From the NCBI GenBank assembly GCA_002077065.1, contig NAJO01000006.1, positions 62,001-126,000 of the forward strand: 64,000 nucleotides of DNA, read 5' to 3'. The DNA comes from Cryoendolithus antarcticus. Taxonomy: Eukaryota; Ascomycota; Dothideomycetes; Cladosporiales; Cladosporiaceae. Positions within the stretch are counted from its first letter, which is position 1. Each line of letters opens with the position of its first letter. Both the position numbers and the translations under genes were made by a program. Under the pieces are notes generated by a model. The model was not told the origin of the DNA. It saw only the letters and a list, made by a program, of their open reading frames with translations, and did not search any database. This document shows positions 9,646 to 19,862 of the stretch, one piece after another.

Positions 9646-11070
9646 ATGTTACTCAGGCCGAAGGGCAGACACGATGCCGGCCCCTTTGCAAATCCCGTAC
9701 ACACTGTCATCGAGACTACGTTCATACTATCAACGACATATGTGACGGTCACCGCGCCGTCACCGACGACTACAATTATCTTCTTGCCAATAGTATCAAA
9801 CATATCGAGCGTCGCATCTGGTCTGCCGGCTTCAAGTGCCTTGGAGAACACGGAACTATCTCCTACGAGCACACGGATCTCAGCTAAGAGCGCTACGTCC
9901 ACGACTACAACAGCCACGTCAATATCTCCAGGCTCCTCAGCCGCGGCATCAACAAGCACCGAAGGCCTCGTCGGCAACGGATCTTCGAGCCCTCTCGAGA
10001 CCGCTGCACCATTGGCCACAGAGCAAACGAAGACTCACGACCGCAAGGCTATCGTAGGAGGACTTTCGGGAACGATTGCAGGGCTTCTCCTCATTGGACT
10101 ACTCCTATTTTTCTGTTTGCGTCGGCGACGCAAGAGCAGAGAGCTGCGAGAGATCTCCGAGCCAATCTCTGAGAAATCCGTGCCACCGCCATTGTCAACA
10201 TTTGTCAAGCCAGGCCTCGTACGGCAGCTTAGCAACTTCGCTCTTGGTCACCTTCGGAATCGGTCGACACCAGAACTACCACGGCCGAGGAGACCTTCAC
10301 CCTGCGATGGCAGTCTGATCCGGGTGCCTCTCGATCACTGGGATCGACCGTTCGCTGCTGGAGGTGGGCTTCGCGACTCTATCACGCCTATACCGCTGAG
10401 AGTTGCGAATCCTGATCCTTCTCGAGTAAGCACTCCTCAGCCTGCAGCCTGTCCAAACTTCCTGCGAAAACAAAGCTCGAATCTAGTCGCGTTCCTGCAC
10501 GACCGTACGAAAGGTGCTCCAACGGCACCCGTGGCAGATTCTGACTTGCTCACGCCGTTGGGCCCACAAGCCCGACACCTTGAGCCTGCACTGTCTCGTG
10601 AGTGGCTGGTCCACGACACACGAGACGGCGGATTGCCCATCTCTCCTTCTCAGACCACACTGCCAGTGATAGTACAGCACCCTCCGGACGACCCGTTTGT
10701 GGACGCAAGCATGTTGGAGCGACCGACAGTGCCTCATCACAACACACCCACGCTCCCGATGACGGACTGGACAATCGCGCACAATCCATTCCAGCCTCAG
10801 ACGCAGGTGCCTTGGATTGGACTGCCAATCTACACGACATACTCGAGTAGTGCGCTGGGCGTTGATGACACGCAGCGGTCGCTGCGATCGACGAACTCAT
10901 TGGTGCACGTGGCTCCGTCTACTACGAGCGATCAGTTTGACTTGGCGATAAGTCCAGATGGTTCCGAAGCAGACGTACGACACAGGCACTCTGCGCAGTT
11001 CTTCAACTTGCCGGGACCTGTCCTCAGTACTGCGCCATCGCCGAAGTACGAATTATACGAGGGCACATGA
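9646..11070 (+). CDS. Ser/Thr-rich single-pass membrane protein (sensor-like)
   Basis: 474 aa from the ATG at 9646. Residues 1-130 are Ser/Thr/Pro-rich with TYVTVTAPSPTTT, like heavily O-glycosylated fungal wall ectodomains. One transmembrane helix at about 134-157 (GGLSGTIAGLLLIGLLLFF) is followed by a basic stop-transfer cluster RRRRKSRE. The remaining 315 residues are a Ser/Pro-rich cytoplasmic tail. This layout resembles Mid2/Wsc-type stress sensors, but no WSC or other named domain is visible. As modelled there is no signal peptide, so a first exon may lie upstream near 9308; the frame is open back to 9559. Confidence 0.7.
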   Translation: MLLRPKGRHDAGPFANPVHTVIETTFILSTTYVTVTAPSPTTTIIFLPIVSNISSVASGLPASSALENTELSPTSTRISAKSATSTTTTATSISPGSSAAASTSTEGLVGNGSSSPLETAAPLATEQTKTHDRKAIVGGLSGTIAGLLLIGLLLFFCLRRRRKSRELREISEPISEKSVPPPLSTFVKPGLVRQLSNFALGHLRNRSTPELPRPRRPSPCDGSLIRVPLDHWDRPFAAGGGLRDSITPIPLRVANPDPSRVSTPQPAACPNFLRKQSSNLVAFLHDRTKGAPTAPVADSDLLTPLGPQARHLEPALSREWLVHDTRDGGLPISPSQTTLPVIVQHPPDDPFVDASMLERPTVPHHNTPTLPMTDWTIAHNPFQPQTQVPWIGLPIYTTYSSSALGVDDTQRSLRSTNSLVHVAPSTTSDQFDLAISPDGSEADVRHRHSAQFFNLPGPVLSTAPSPKYELYEGT

Positions 11071-11170
11071 AACTTGAACGCTTGTGCTGGGAAACCGCGA
11101 TGACGGACCTTTGACTTATGCTACGGGCAAATACGGAGCTCAGAACTAACAACATGCGCAAATTGACCCG

Positions 11171-12076
11171 CTACAAGCCCACCTGCTTGCTGATCCCACC
11201 AGTCAAGTTGCCAAGCACCTCCGAGCCACCAATAAAGCCTTCAATGAGATTCTTGTAGGAGTCTTTAAGAATGGTCGCGCCCTCCGGCACGTTCTGTGGA
11301 TTCGCCGCGAACAAGTTGTTCACCATCACACCGAGTGACGCCAATGTGATCGGGAGTGTGCTGGGCCTCCAACCCAGATCGACGGGCAATCTCTCCTTCT
11401 CAAACAACTCGCGGATGAAGTCCAGCCTCGCCACGCCGCTGACAGGGTCGCTCATGGTCTGCAGATAAATCGCCGTCTCGCCATACCGGAAGATGAACTC
11501 ACGCAAGCCGTACGTGAACTGCGGGTTCCGAGCTTGACTGTCTTGCGTGCGGGCTGAGAGGACCTTGGCTGCGGTTGGGATGTCGGTCGTGGTCTTGCCT
11601 TTGTAGACTGCGAGGAACATGTTCCAGATCTTCTGGTTGAACGAGTAGTCGTTGCCGAAATACGCGTCTTGTCGGCTGAGACTGGCATCGTGCTCGATGG
11701 GGAAGTTGTGTTGATCTAGCTGGTTGAGGTCGAAACTGCCTCCGAGTGGGTTTGGCGAGGCCAGCAAGCCTGCACCGCCGATGAGAACCGTGAAATCAAC
11801 GCCCATGTTCAAGCCAGCTGCCAGGCCGTCGACCAGATGCGGGATGGTGAGATTTTTGCCATTGTGGTGGATGAAGCCGTGGTTTGCGAGGGCATTCAAG
11901 CCGGGGCAAGGCGAACGCACATCACCTGAGCCTGGTGCGTTCCAGGTTGTGAAGCGAGGGTCGGTGATGGGTGCTGGGCCTGTTGGGAGGCCGAGGAGAG
12001 GCTGTGGCGATGGGTAGGCGAGAGTGAGAGGGAGTGAGAAGGCCGCCAGGGCTGTGGTTGCGATCAGAGCGACCAT
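11171..12076 (-). CDS. Secreted haem-thiolate peroxidase (chloroperoxidase/unspecific peroxygenase type)
   Basis: Single-exon 301-aa secreted enzyme that would use H2O2 to halogenate or oxygenate substrates. A signal peptide covers about residues 1-20 (MVALIATTALAAFSLPLTLA). The proximal haem-ligand motif SPCPGLNALANHG is present, with Cys57 as the expected axial thiolate. The second family motif, EHDASLSR, is at 128-135, and a Glu in FRYGETA is a candidate acid-base residue. The length fits the short UPO group common in ascomycetes. It is the first of four minus-strand enzyme genes in a row. The substrate cannot be told from sequence. Confidence 0.9.
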   Translation of the reverse strand: MVALIATTALAAFSLPLTLAYPSPQPLLGLPTGPAPITDPRFTTWNAPGSGDVRSPCPGLNALANHGFIHHNGKNLTIPHLVDGLAAGLNMGVDFTVLIGGAGLLASPNPLGGSFDLNQLDQHNFPIEHDASLSRQDAYFGNDYSFNQKIWNMFLAVYKGKTTTDIPTAAKVLSARTQDSQARNPQFTYGLREFIFRYGETAIYLQTMSDPVSGVARLDFIRELFEKERLPVDLGWRPSTLPITLASLGVMVNNLFAANPQNVPEGATILKDSYKNLIEGFIGGSEVLGNLTGGISKQVGL

Positions 12077-12781
12077 GTTGAGCAGGTTCAGTAGGGTGTT
12101 GCGTGGAGAGAATGAGAGGCGGGAATCGGGAGGGACGCGAAGCTGGACTGATAGTATGTATCATAACCCACCTTTTCAAAGCTACTGTACGCATTCTGGA
12201 ATACCACCCTAGCGTCACGGTACAAGCCACTTTTGCGCATCATCGTCTCGACATCGCCAGATTTTCCTCAAACACAGGACCTAAGGACGAGACATGAGTG
12301 GTCAATGATCGAGTTGCCCGCACGCGCCACCGCGGTGCCTCGGTCTCTTTCCTGGGGAGACTTCGACTAGCTGCTGCTTGGTTGTCGATCATCAACTATA
12401 CGGGTAAGCTTAAAGCTCCGTGCCGAGCAGTATATGTACATGTATCCGCTGCATTGTCGAGCAGAGCGGTACTTCAGTCATGCAACAAGTGGCGGCGAAA
12501 GCTGTTATGCAACGCAGTGGACGCGGCGAGGGGCTTGCTACTCATTGTGCCAACCGCTGAGGCGTGAGCTACCTGTCTCAAGAACATACTGCCATTTAGT
12601 ACGTATGCCAACCACCAACTAGGCGTCTCCACGCTCTTGGTGTGCCATTCCGGGCCTCCGAGCATCGACGCGATCAAGGTCAGAAAGTAGCAAGTCGCGC
12701 GGAGACTTTGGAGAATGCACAATGAGATCTTCCAGCCAATGTTCCTGCGCGGCGAGTATCTGTTTCTACAACTAACAATAC
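12077..12781. other. Intergenic region, peroxidase promoter side
   Basis: About 700 bp upstream of the peroxidase start and downstream of the hydrolase stop. Only short, unsupported frames; no site recognised. Confidence 0.5.
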
Positions 12782-13734
12782 CTACTTCCCATACTGCTGC
12801 GCCATCTTGATCAGAGCTGCATCCACGTCCTTCGGGTGGCTGAACGAAAGAAAATGCTTTCCACCCTTCACCACCTGCAACCTAGCGTCCGGCGAATTGA
12901 CAAACAGCTTGATCTCCTCCTCCGCGTTCGCCACCGAGTACACCGCATCATCAGTCCCATGCAGCCACAATACCGGGCATCGCACGTCCGAGAGTCTGGA
13001 ATGCAGGCCATCTCGCTCAGCTAAGTTGATGGCAGCCATTCGGATACGACGACGTCCTTCATCGCCCTGATAATTGGCCTTGATTGTGTCGCGCCAGTAT
13101 TGGCGTGTCTCTTTGTCGACTTCTTTGCCGAAGCCGATATCGATCAGGAAGTCGGAGTACTCTTCGGCTGGCTCAAAGTCTGCTGTCTTTGCGTCTGTGG
13201 TCCAGCCGCTGATGCTGTCCTTGAGCAGTCCGGGACCATCCCAGCAGCCGAGTGAGACGGTTCGGGGATTCTCGTTGTCGAGAGAGGTGCCGAGAGGGAT
13301 AATGCCGGCGATCTACTGTCAAGTCAGTCGTGCGGATGATTATCTTGCTCCTGGGATCTCGGGCTTACCTTGTCTGGAGCCAGCAACGCCATGCGGACCG
13401 TGATCCACCCACCTTGTGAGGTGCCGAGTACGAAGATCTTGCCAGTGATCTTCAATGCATCAAGGACCTGCAAGTTCATAATCGCGGTGTCCCAGTACGT
13501 GAAGTTCTCGGACTTGGTCCTGGTCTGGCCATGGCCAAGGAGCTCGATGGAGATCAAATTCAGGGCGTTGGTGAGATCCTTGTTGGCATACTGGCTGCGA
13601 TACAGCTCAGAAGATGTGGTGAACGAGTTCACGAGCACGAGGGTCGGTTTGGAAGAGTCGTATGGCTGTGGCATCTGGTAGGCGGCTTCGATGCCACCCA
13701 GATGGGGAACATGGACTGTCTTGGTGTTCGGCAT
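12782..13734 (-). CDS. Alpha/beta-fold hydrolase
   Basis: Two exons, 13369..13734 and 12782..13312, separated by a 56-bp intron (GTAAGC donor, CTGAC branch, TAG acceptor), give 298 aa. The fold is shown by the HG-type oxyanion region (TLVLVNSF), the nucleophile elbow GTSQGG with Ser106, the acid loop LHGTDDAVYSV, and the terminal histidine in GGKHFLSFSHP. These complete a Ser-Asp-His triad. There is no signal peptide, so it is probably cytosolic. It resembles small-molecule esterases or epoxide-hydrolase-like enzymes; substrate unknown. Confidence 0.88.
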
Positions 13735-14143
13735 GTTGACTTCTTACTGCAGCGTGATTATCGATCGTATACAACAGACTCTACGTCTTGCGCATCGACC
13801 ACAACGCAAGTATTGCGTGGTGGAGGCGACGACTTATCAATGCGGTCCATCGTCATACTTACTTACCCCTCGATTTGCGTTCGCATCTCAGCCGAGTGCA
13901 CAACCGGCTATCGTGAAGCGTGGCAGCTTGTCTTGTCGTGAGGAGAAGCTCATCGAAACTCTAATTGCAGTAAGTGATCGTGCCCGTTTGTTCGTCGCGT
14001 CGATGACCTGTGTTGGCCAATACTCGGCAGAACATCGAGCTTGGCGAACGGTGACTGGTGTCCATTATTGACGCGATGCTCAAAATCTTGTATCTCTATA
14101 AATCTATACATGTATTCAGTACGTATCTAAATGTATCTCGAAG
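13735..14143. other. Intergenic region, hydrolase promoter side
   Basis: About 410 bp between the hydrolase start and the GH128 stop; it presumably holds the hydrolase promoter. AT-rich stretch near 14090-14130, nothing else recognised. Confidence 0.5.
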
Positions 14144-15110
14144 CTATGCCAGAGTCCAGAACATCGCAGCAATAACAAATAAAGACCAGCCGGCTCTCGT
14201 AGCGGTGCTGCTCGCGCTCGATGCTTTGGCGGCCTCTGCCTCCGTAAGGCCAACGTAGCTTGCGCCCATGTTGGTCAGTTGGCCCTTGGATGTGAGCAAT
14301 GCGCTGTTCGGTCCCACGTTGCTGACGTCTGCGCGGAAAGCACCAAACCAGGAGTAGTGCGTGACGAAGCTACGAAGATCATCAGTACAGCTCGCCTCTC
14401 GCATTCGGCAAGTCTTCGGCTTACGGTGTTCTGTCAAAGTAGCTTAGACTCTGGTTGAAAAACTCCGTAGTCGCGGCCGCACTTTGCTGAGGCAGCCCAA
14501 ACTCCGTTATCCACATTGTCTGATTCGGATAACTTGCGTTGACCTGGCCCATATGCGACGCCAACCCCTCAAAGTTCCCATACCAGTGCACAGGGATGAA
14601 GTCCGCTGTGCACCCTCCATCGCATGCAGCGAAGAAGTCCTCGAGCCATGTGAAGCCTTGCGGCGATCCTGTCACAGCCGGCGCACCCAACCTCACTCCC
14701 AGCTCTTTCAATGGCTCGATTTCAGTGCGCCACGTGGATGCTGCCACTTGTGGGTTGATGCAGGATCCACCGTTGCTGCAGCCATCTGGTTCGTTGAAGC
14801 CGAGCACGTACTCGATCTTTCGGCCTCCGTCTATGAGTCCTTTGACCGTTTTGTAGAAGCCCGAATTCTGGCGATTGGTGCCCCACAGCATGGGCACGAA
14901 TTGCAGTCGGTCGTCGATCCCGTTTGTTGGCTGGGCTTGGTAGTTGTAGTACCATGTCAACGTGCCGTTGGCATTGTCCCAGATCGCGTCGTCCGCGGCG
15001 TTCTCGCCTTTCACATAGCAGAGACCACGCTTGCTGGAATCTAGGGAGACCACGTCTGCAAGGGCTAAGGTAGCTGTGGCTAGCACGGCGATTGCTGTCG
15101 TCGAACGCAT
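14144..15110 (-). CDS. GH128 (Asl1-like) beta-1,3-glucanase, predicted GPI protein
   Basis: Exons 14425..15110 and 14144..14369 join in phase across a 55-bp intron (GTAAGC donor, TAG acceptor) to give 303 aa. A signal peptide ends near residue 18. The catalytic-domain signatures are GFNEPDG (Glu107, likely acid/base), HWYGNF, WITEFGLP (Glu203, likely nucleophile) and, only after splicing, HYSWFGAFR. The C-terminus has a Ser/Ala linker followed by a hydrophobic tail (GWSLFVIAAMFWTLA), as expected for GPI anchoring to the plasma membrane or wall. Likely acts on fungal wall beta-glucan. Confidence 0.9.
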
Positions 15111-15582
15111 TGTGATATCGGAATATGCAGCTGCTGATAAGGTACAAAACGGACAGGCTCAACAGCCACCGAAATGGCAAAGCACAACGTAGGAGACGTG
15201 AGACTTAAGGAAAGATGTCAACATTACTTGGACGTGGAAGAAAGGTGGTTCTTTCTATGAAGGTCCCCTAGTCATCATGTATTCGCATTGGTGCATGTCC
15301 ATAGTAATTGAATCGATACGACAGCCAGCCAAAAGATAGGGAATGGTAAATCGGGAGTTTGATCGCTCCCGTTTGAGAAGCCGTTAAATTACAGCCATCT
15401 TGGCACGTGGAAGTCTGTGCCACATCGAGGTCACTTTACAAGGCCGACGCTCAATTGAGACATGGCCGTTGAACTCACGCTGCACGTCCACGCCTCGAGG
15501 TTCTGGACTCGACGCGTCTCGATGTTGCGATCATTATCTGCAAACATGTTGCATGGACAGCTATCAGCCTGCATGACGCGGC
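15111..15582. other. Intergenic region, GH128 promoter side
   Basis: About 470 bp. No open frame or site that I can support. Confidence 0.5.
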
Positions 15583-17394
15583 CTACGACTGTTCGCGACC
15601 CTGCACTCGTGCTCTGTAGCTGAAGTCGTTCGCGGCTTTGACGACTCCCAACCCACTGCCTTGCGTTTCTACGGTCCTACCTCTGCCTTTGTCGTTACGG
15701 TCGCGAGCGGTTAAGTAGAGGTTGCGACGCCTCGAACTGCGACGAGTCGATGGAGACTTGCGCCGTTCTCTTGATGAACAAGCTAGGCCTCTACATGCCC
15801 AGGGCGTTTGACTGAGCACCCAAGGCTGGTTGCGTTCGTCCCAACTATCTGTAGGCAGCGCAGCAGTCCAGTACGGTGCTGCACTCTGGCTATGATTGAC
15901 ATAGCTTGCGCCCCACCATCCACCAACGATGGCGCTGTCATTGCGCGTCTGTAGTGCTGCCAACGCGTTGTGCTCAATCCATGGCAAGTAGCTGAGGCAT
16001 ATTGCTGCGTGCGAAGATGCCAAATCTGCATCGGCAAGCTTGGTCACACCAACCACCAACGGAGTCCCCGTGGGTAGAGGCTCGCAGAAGAGATCGAGAT
16101 GCTCGTAATAGATCCCTTTGAAGATCTGTGAGTCCTGCGAGCAGCTAGCAGGTGCATCACAGTAATCTTCCATGATGCCGTTCCTGCCTAGGCCTGACCA
16201 CTGTGCTGCCTCTACAGCAGTGTCAGCATTCCAACCAGTCGCGTTGATGACCGTGGCGATCAATGTGTAGCCATCAACTAGATACGACACCTCGCCAGTA
16301 GCCTCCCATAGTCCTCGTAGTCCAGAGAGCACCACTCCCTGGTTGTAGGTATAGACCATCTCGTTGCGTTTGTCACAAGTTGTTTGATTGTCGGACAGGT
16401 GGAAGCCGTCGACAATCAGTCCTTGGGCATTCGTGAAGTTGTGGGACTTGAACCATGCATAGGCATTGATAGTGTTCTCCAGGTAAACCGCGTCGTGGGC
16501 TTTCGCTACGGGCAATGCAGGCAGAGTGATGTTGGTCAGAGACAGATAGTCTGGATGCGGGTATGGATCCGTATCCTCATCCCCTGGAAAGTAGAGATAC
16601 ATGGCAATCGAGCTTGAGATGAACAGTTCGTTCGTAATCGCGTTCTTGTACGTAGCTAAAGTGGGATTCCACGTAATCCCTCCATCACACAGCGAGGTAT
16701 CAAACTCGTCCTGAACAATGTTGTAGAAAAGCCGTGCTCGGTGGGCAAATCGTGCAATGCCAAGTCGACCGATACTAGATCCGCTATCGCTGTTATATTG
16801 CTGGAGGAGTCTGATCGCGGTGAGCCATTCCAAGACCACCCACTGCGCGTCATCGTAAGCTGCATCGAAGATCTGTATGGTGTCCTCGCCTCCGTAGTAT
16901 GCCTCGACTTGGGAGAGATACGTTTCGATCTCGGCCTGCCTTCGGGCCTTGGAAGCAGATGATCGCATCGCATCGATGGACGGACCCTGCAGTTCGTTCG
17001 TCAACGATCGGACCGACGCTATGAGCAATGTGTCCAAGAATGCATCGACCCATTGTAATGCACCCGGCCAATACGTGCCATTCCAGTATGTGGTCTGCAT
17101 TGTAGACAAGGTTCCCTCGACTTCAGTGAGCCATCTCATGGGTCGTCCATCAACCGTGGAGCTCTGCCATGGCTGCTCACCATGGCCACTGGCTTGGTAC
17201 TGATGGACCATGGGCGAAGTCGACGATAAAGCTACATGAGCAAATCCAGGAAGCGAGCGTACTATACACCACATCTTGTATGTGAGAGCTAGGACGAGGC
17301 ATAGTGCAAGCAAGATCAGAGACCTCGATCGATTCACTCGAGTGACCTTCGAAGACTCGGCTTGCCACCACAGCGGAGATTCCTTGACTCCCAT
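15583..17394 (-). CDS. GH76 alpha-1,6-mannanase-like protein, type II membrane protein
   Basis: 603 aa, one exon, starting at the ATG at 17394 (the in-frame region upstream begins with TTG). A single hydrophobic segment near residues 26-40 (ILLALCLVLALTYKMW) suggests a signal anchor. GH76 hallmarks are the paired catalytic Asp in FDAAYDDAQWVVLEWL, MVYTYNQGVVLSGL, and FKGIYYEHL. Fungal relatives (Dfg5/Dcw1 group and secreted mannanases) trim mannan or cross-link GPI proteins to the wall. Unlike Dfg5 the C-terminus is not a GPI signal but about 65 residues rich in Arg and Ser, possibly a read-through of a missed intron. Confidence 0.85.
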   Translation of the reverse strand: MGVKESPLWWQAESSKVTRVNRSRSLILLALCLVLALTYKMWCIVRSLPGFAHVALSSTSPMVHQYQASGHGEQPWQSSTVDGRPMRWLTEVEGTLSTMQTTYWNGTYWPGALQWVDAFLDTLLIASVRSLTNELQGPSIDAMRSSASKARRQAEIETYLSQVEAYYGGEDTIQIFDAAYDDAQWVVLEWLTAIRLLQQYNSDSGSSIGRLGIARFAHRARLFYNIVQDEFDTSLCDGGITWNPTLATYKNAITNELFISSSIAMYLYFPGDEDTDPYPHPDYLSLTNITLPALPVAKAHDAVYLENTINAYAWFKSHNFTNAQGLIVDGFHLSDNQTTCDKRNEMVYTYNQGVVLSGLRGLWEATGEVSYLVDGYTLIATVINATGWNADTAVEAAQWSGLGRNGIMEDYCDAPASCSQDSQIFKGIYYEHLDLFCEPLPTGTPLVVGVTKLADADLASSHAAICLSYLPWIEHNALAALQTRNDSAIVGGWWGASYVNHSQSAAPYWTAALPTDSWDERNQPWVLSQTPWACRGLACSSRERRKSPSTRRSSRRRNLYLTARDRNDKGRGRTVETQGSGLGVVKAANDFSYRARVQGREQS

Positions 17395-17963
17395 GTCTAT
17401 TGAGATGACAGTGTGCTCTGGTGCGACCAGAGGATAGCTAAAGCATGCGGAAATCAATGCCGTGTCGAGGACGTCACAAAGATCTTGGAGGCGAAGGGCT
17501 GACTGGGAGCTGCAGCAATCGAGGACATCGAGATGCTAGGGCTGGGTTCAGCCAGAGGACAAAGTCGTGCAGGACAGATGGGACACAAGAGGGTTCAAGA
17601 GGAGACCAATCTAGAGACCGATCCTAGTGGTTTTGGGCGCCGTTGAAGGCAAAGCCTCAAGTGGACTCTGTGCGTGAGCTGCAGCGCGGCCAGCGTGCTC
17701 GGGCAGGATGTTCCGCAGGAAGCATCCGGTCCTCGATGCTGTGACAATGTTCCGAAGCGATTTGGAGGAAAGATAATGTATGGGAGAGAGAGGGGTTCCA
17801 TCTAAAGTGCATCTCGTGACCGCGCGTTTGTGATGTTCGGGAAAGCGCGTTGTGGGGAAACACCACGGCATCAAGTTCAGATAGCTGACGTCTCTCATAT
17901 TTAATGCCATGCTGGTGGATAATAGTACGACGTCGAGGCGCAGGAGATATGCTGTGACGCACA
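17395..17963. other. Divergent intergenic region, GH76/BRCT gene
   Basis: About 570 bp with presumably two promoters. No distinctive motif seen. Confidence 0.5.
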
Positions 17964-18944
17964 ATGCCTGCGCCAACGCCCATACCAAAGGTGGCGAAGC
18001 CTACGAAGTCCATCTTCGACCCTTTCAATTCTTCCGCCACCGGCCACCAGCGTGCAGACAACAGACTTAGCGGTAGCACGTCATGGCGCGACTCTCGGTC
18101 TAGAAAGCTGCGTGAGCAGTTCAGCGCAGGTGTAGGCGGTGGCAAACGCATCTCAGATACTGTCGGCGCGGGCAGTCTCGACTTTGGTCAGGATGGACGG
18201 ACTGAAGACGGAGGCTGGGTCGTCGGCGCGAAGGGCCTTAGAACTAATGGTCAGACGAGCATCTGGGAAAGCATGAAGGTGGAGAAGGAAATCGAGCGTC
18301 CCGCGAAGAAAGTGAAGCTGGAAGACCCTCAAAGCAAGCCGACATGTGTGGTCAATCCATACACACCTTTCAGGAAGCCGAACGGGACGATACGAGAGAC
18401 GAGCTGGACAGGTCATGAGAGCAGTCCTTCGCATCTGTTGTCACCCCTGGATCATGCTGAGCCTTCGTCGCCAGACAAAAGCACCAAGACAGAGGTTGCG
18501 ACTTCTAATCCATCACCCGAAGCGACGCAAGCCTACCCTCAGATCTTCGCTGGACTCAACATGTACATCAACGGCTCAACAATGCCCTACATGTCCGATC
18601 ATAAGCTTAAACGCCTTCTCAGCGAGCACGGCGCCAACATGAGCATCTTCCTTGGCCGCAAAACTGTCACCCACGTCATCATTGGCAAGCCTGGAGGCGC
18701 CGGTGGAGGTTGCGGCGGTGGACTGGCGAGCACCAAGATCCACAAGGAGGTCACGCGTATTGGTGGCAAAGCTGTCAAGTATGTGACTGCGGAGTGGATC
18801 GTAGAGAGCATCGCTGCTGGCAAGCGTTTGCCGGAGTCGAAGTTCGAGGCGATGAGGCTTGCGCCGAAAGGTGTCGCAAGTGTGTCGGAGATGTTTGCCG
18901 GACGACAGAGCGTGGCAGGCGTCAAGCGTAGTGAGCCTGGCTGA
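17964..18944 (+). CDS. BRCT-domain protein
   Basis: Single exon, 326 aa. Residues about 190-300 form one BRCT domain: IFAGLNMYINGSTMP, KLKRLLSEHGANMSIFL, VTHVIIG, then IGGKAVKYVTAEWIVESI with the conserved Trp, and KRLPESKFEAM. A glycine-rich insert of about 12 residues splits the domain after strand 3. The N-terminal 190 residues are basic, Ser-rich and disordered, with a KKVKLED nuclear-signal-like stretch. The domain resembles the Rev1 type, but no polymerase follows, so this is a stand-alone protein. A role in DNA damage response or chromatin binding is inferred from the domain only. Confidence 0.85.
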   Translation: MPAPTPIPKVAKPTKSIFDPFNSSATGHQRADNRLSGSTSWRDSRSRKLREQFSAGVGGGKRISDTVGAGSLDFGQDGRTEDGGWVVGAKGLRTNGQTSIWESMKVEKEIERPAKKVKLEDPQSKPTCVVNPYTPFRKPNGTIRETSWTGHESSPSHLLSPLDHAEPSSPDKSTKTEVATSNPSPEATQAYPQIFAGLNMYINGSTMPYMSDHKLKRLLSEHGANMSIFLGRKTVTHVIIGKPGGAGGGCGGGLASTKIHKEVTRIGGKAVKYVTAEWIVESIAAGKRLPESKFEAMRLAPKGVASVSEMFAGRQSVAGVKRSEPG

Positions 18945-19862
18945 GTCTTCTCAACTGCACCCTTGCACTGTGGGTCACATACTCCACAAAACACTACATG
19001 TTTGTCCAACGGCGTACATACCTCGTCGGGTGTATTTGAGCTTCTCTCTGCATGCACAGGAGAGCTGTTGCAGCACGCTGTGTAGGTTCCGACACACCTA
19101 CGTCTGCAAAGCTGTGGACTGACAAGTTCCCAGACATGCAAACTACAACGATCGTAAGCGATGCCTCGCAATACTGATGCCCGTTCGCTACCACGGATGT
19201 GTTTGCTAGACCGACAATGTACCCTCGCTGACTAGTGACGACAGACTGTGACTGGAAATTCACCGCCCCAGATTCATTCCATTCCATCTTCGCGGCGTCT
19301 GCGCCACGAGTCGCATCCGATACGGCAACGCCAGGGATGGGCACGCACAGCATCAGCTGAACTGGAGGCGACAACATAAGCTGAACTTGACAGCATGCAC
19401 GGGGAAATATGGTGCGTGGGAAATGAAGCACGAAGCGATTCACACTACCCAGGCAAGTCCTTGACAGCGATTGGAACGGACGGGATGTGTAGTTTATGTC
19501 AAGACCATTCACCATCCTAATTGTAGCACTGGCGCATGCACGTGACCATGAATCTTGGCGGTCGTCGACTTCGACCCCACCATCGAGTGCGAACAAGCTA
19601 CAAAGTACATCGGCTAGCTGCATGCACGATGCCCCTCTCACATCGCTAATCGCGACAGCAGTGGTCAGATGTCGTGCGCGAGCATCAAGTCACTCGATTT
19701 GTGTGCTTGCGGAGAATGGCGGCCTCTGTCTCACCGCAAGGTAAGCATCTAGTCAGCTGTATGCACTGAGGCGCGTGACAGCATTCCATCACAACACACT
19801 GGTGCAAGACTTGATCTCCTTCCTTACAACACATGGCCTTTCCAAAGCAATAGCAAGTCGTG
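18945..19862. other. Intergenic region without supported gene
   Basis: About 900 bp. A 215-codon minus-strand frame (18994..19641) shows no domain and biased composition, so it is not annotated. A short imperfect repeat (AGCTGAACT.G) occurs twice near 19355-19390. Confidence 0.4.

Noticed and set aside
18994..19641. 215-codon minus-strand frame
   Set aside because: No domain or splice context; likely chance in GC-rich DNA.
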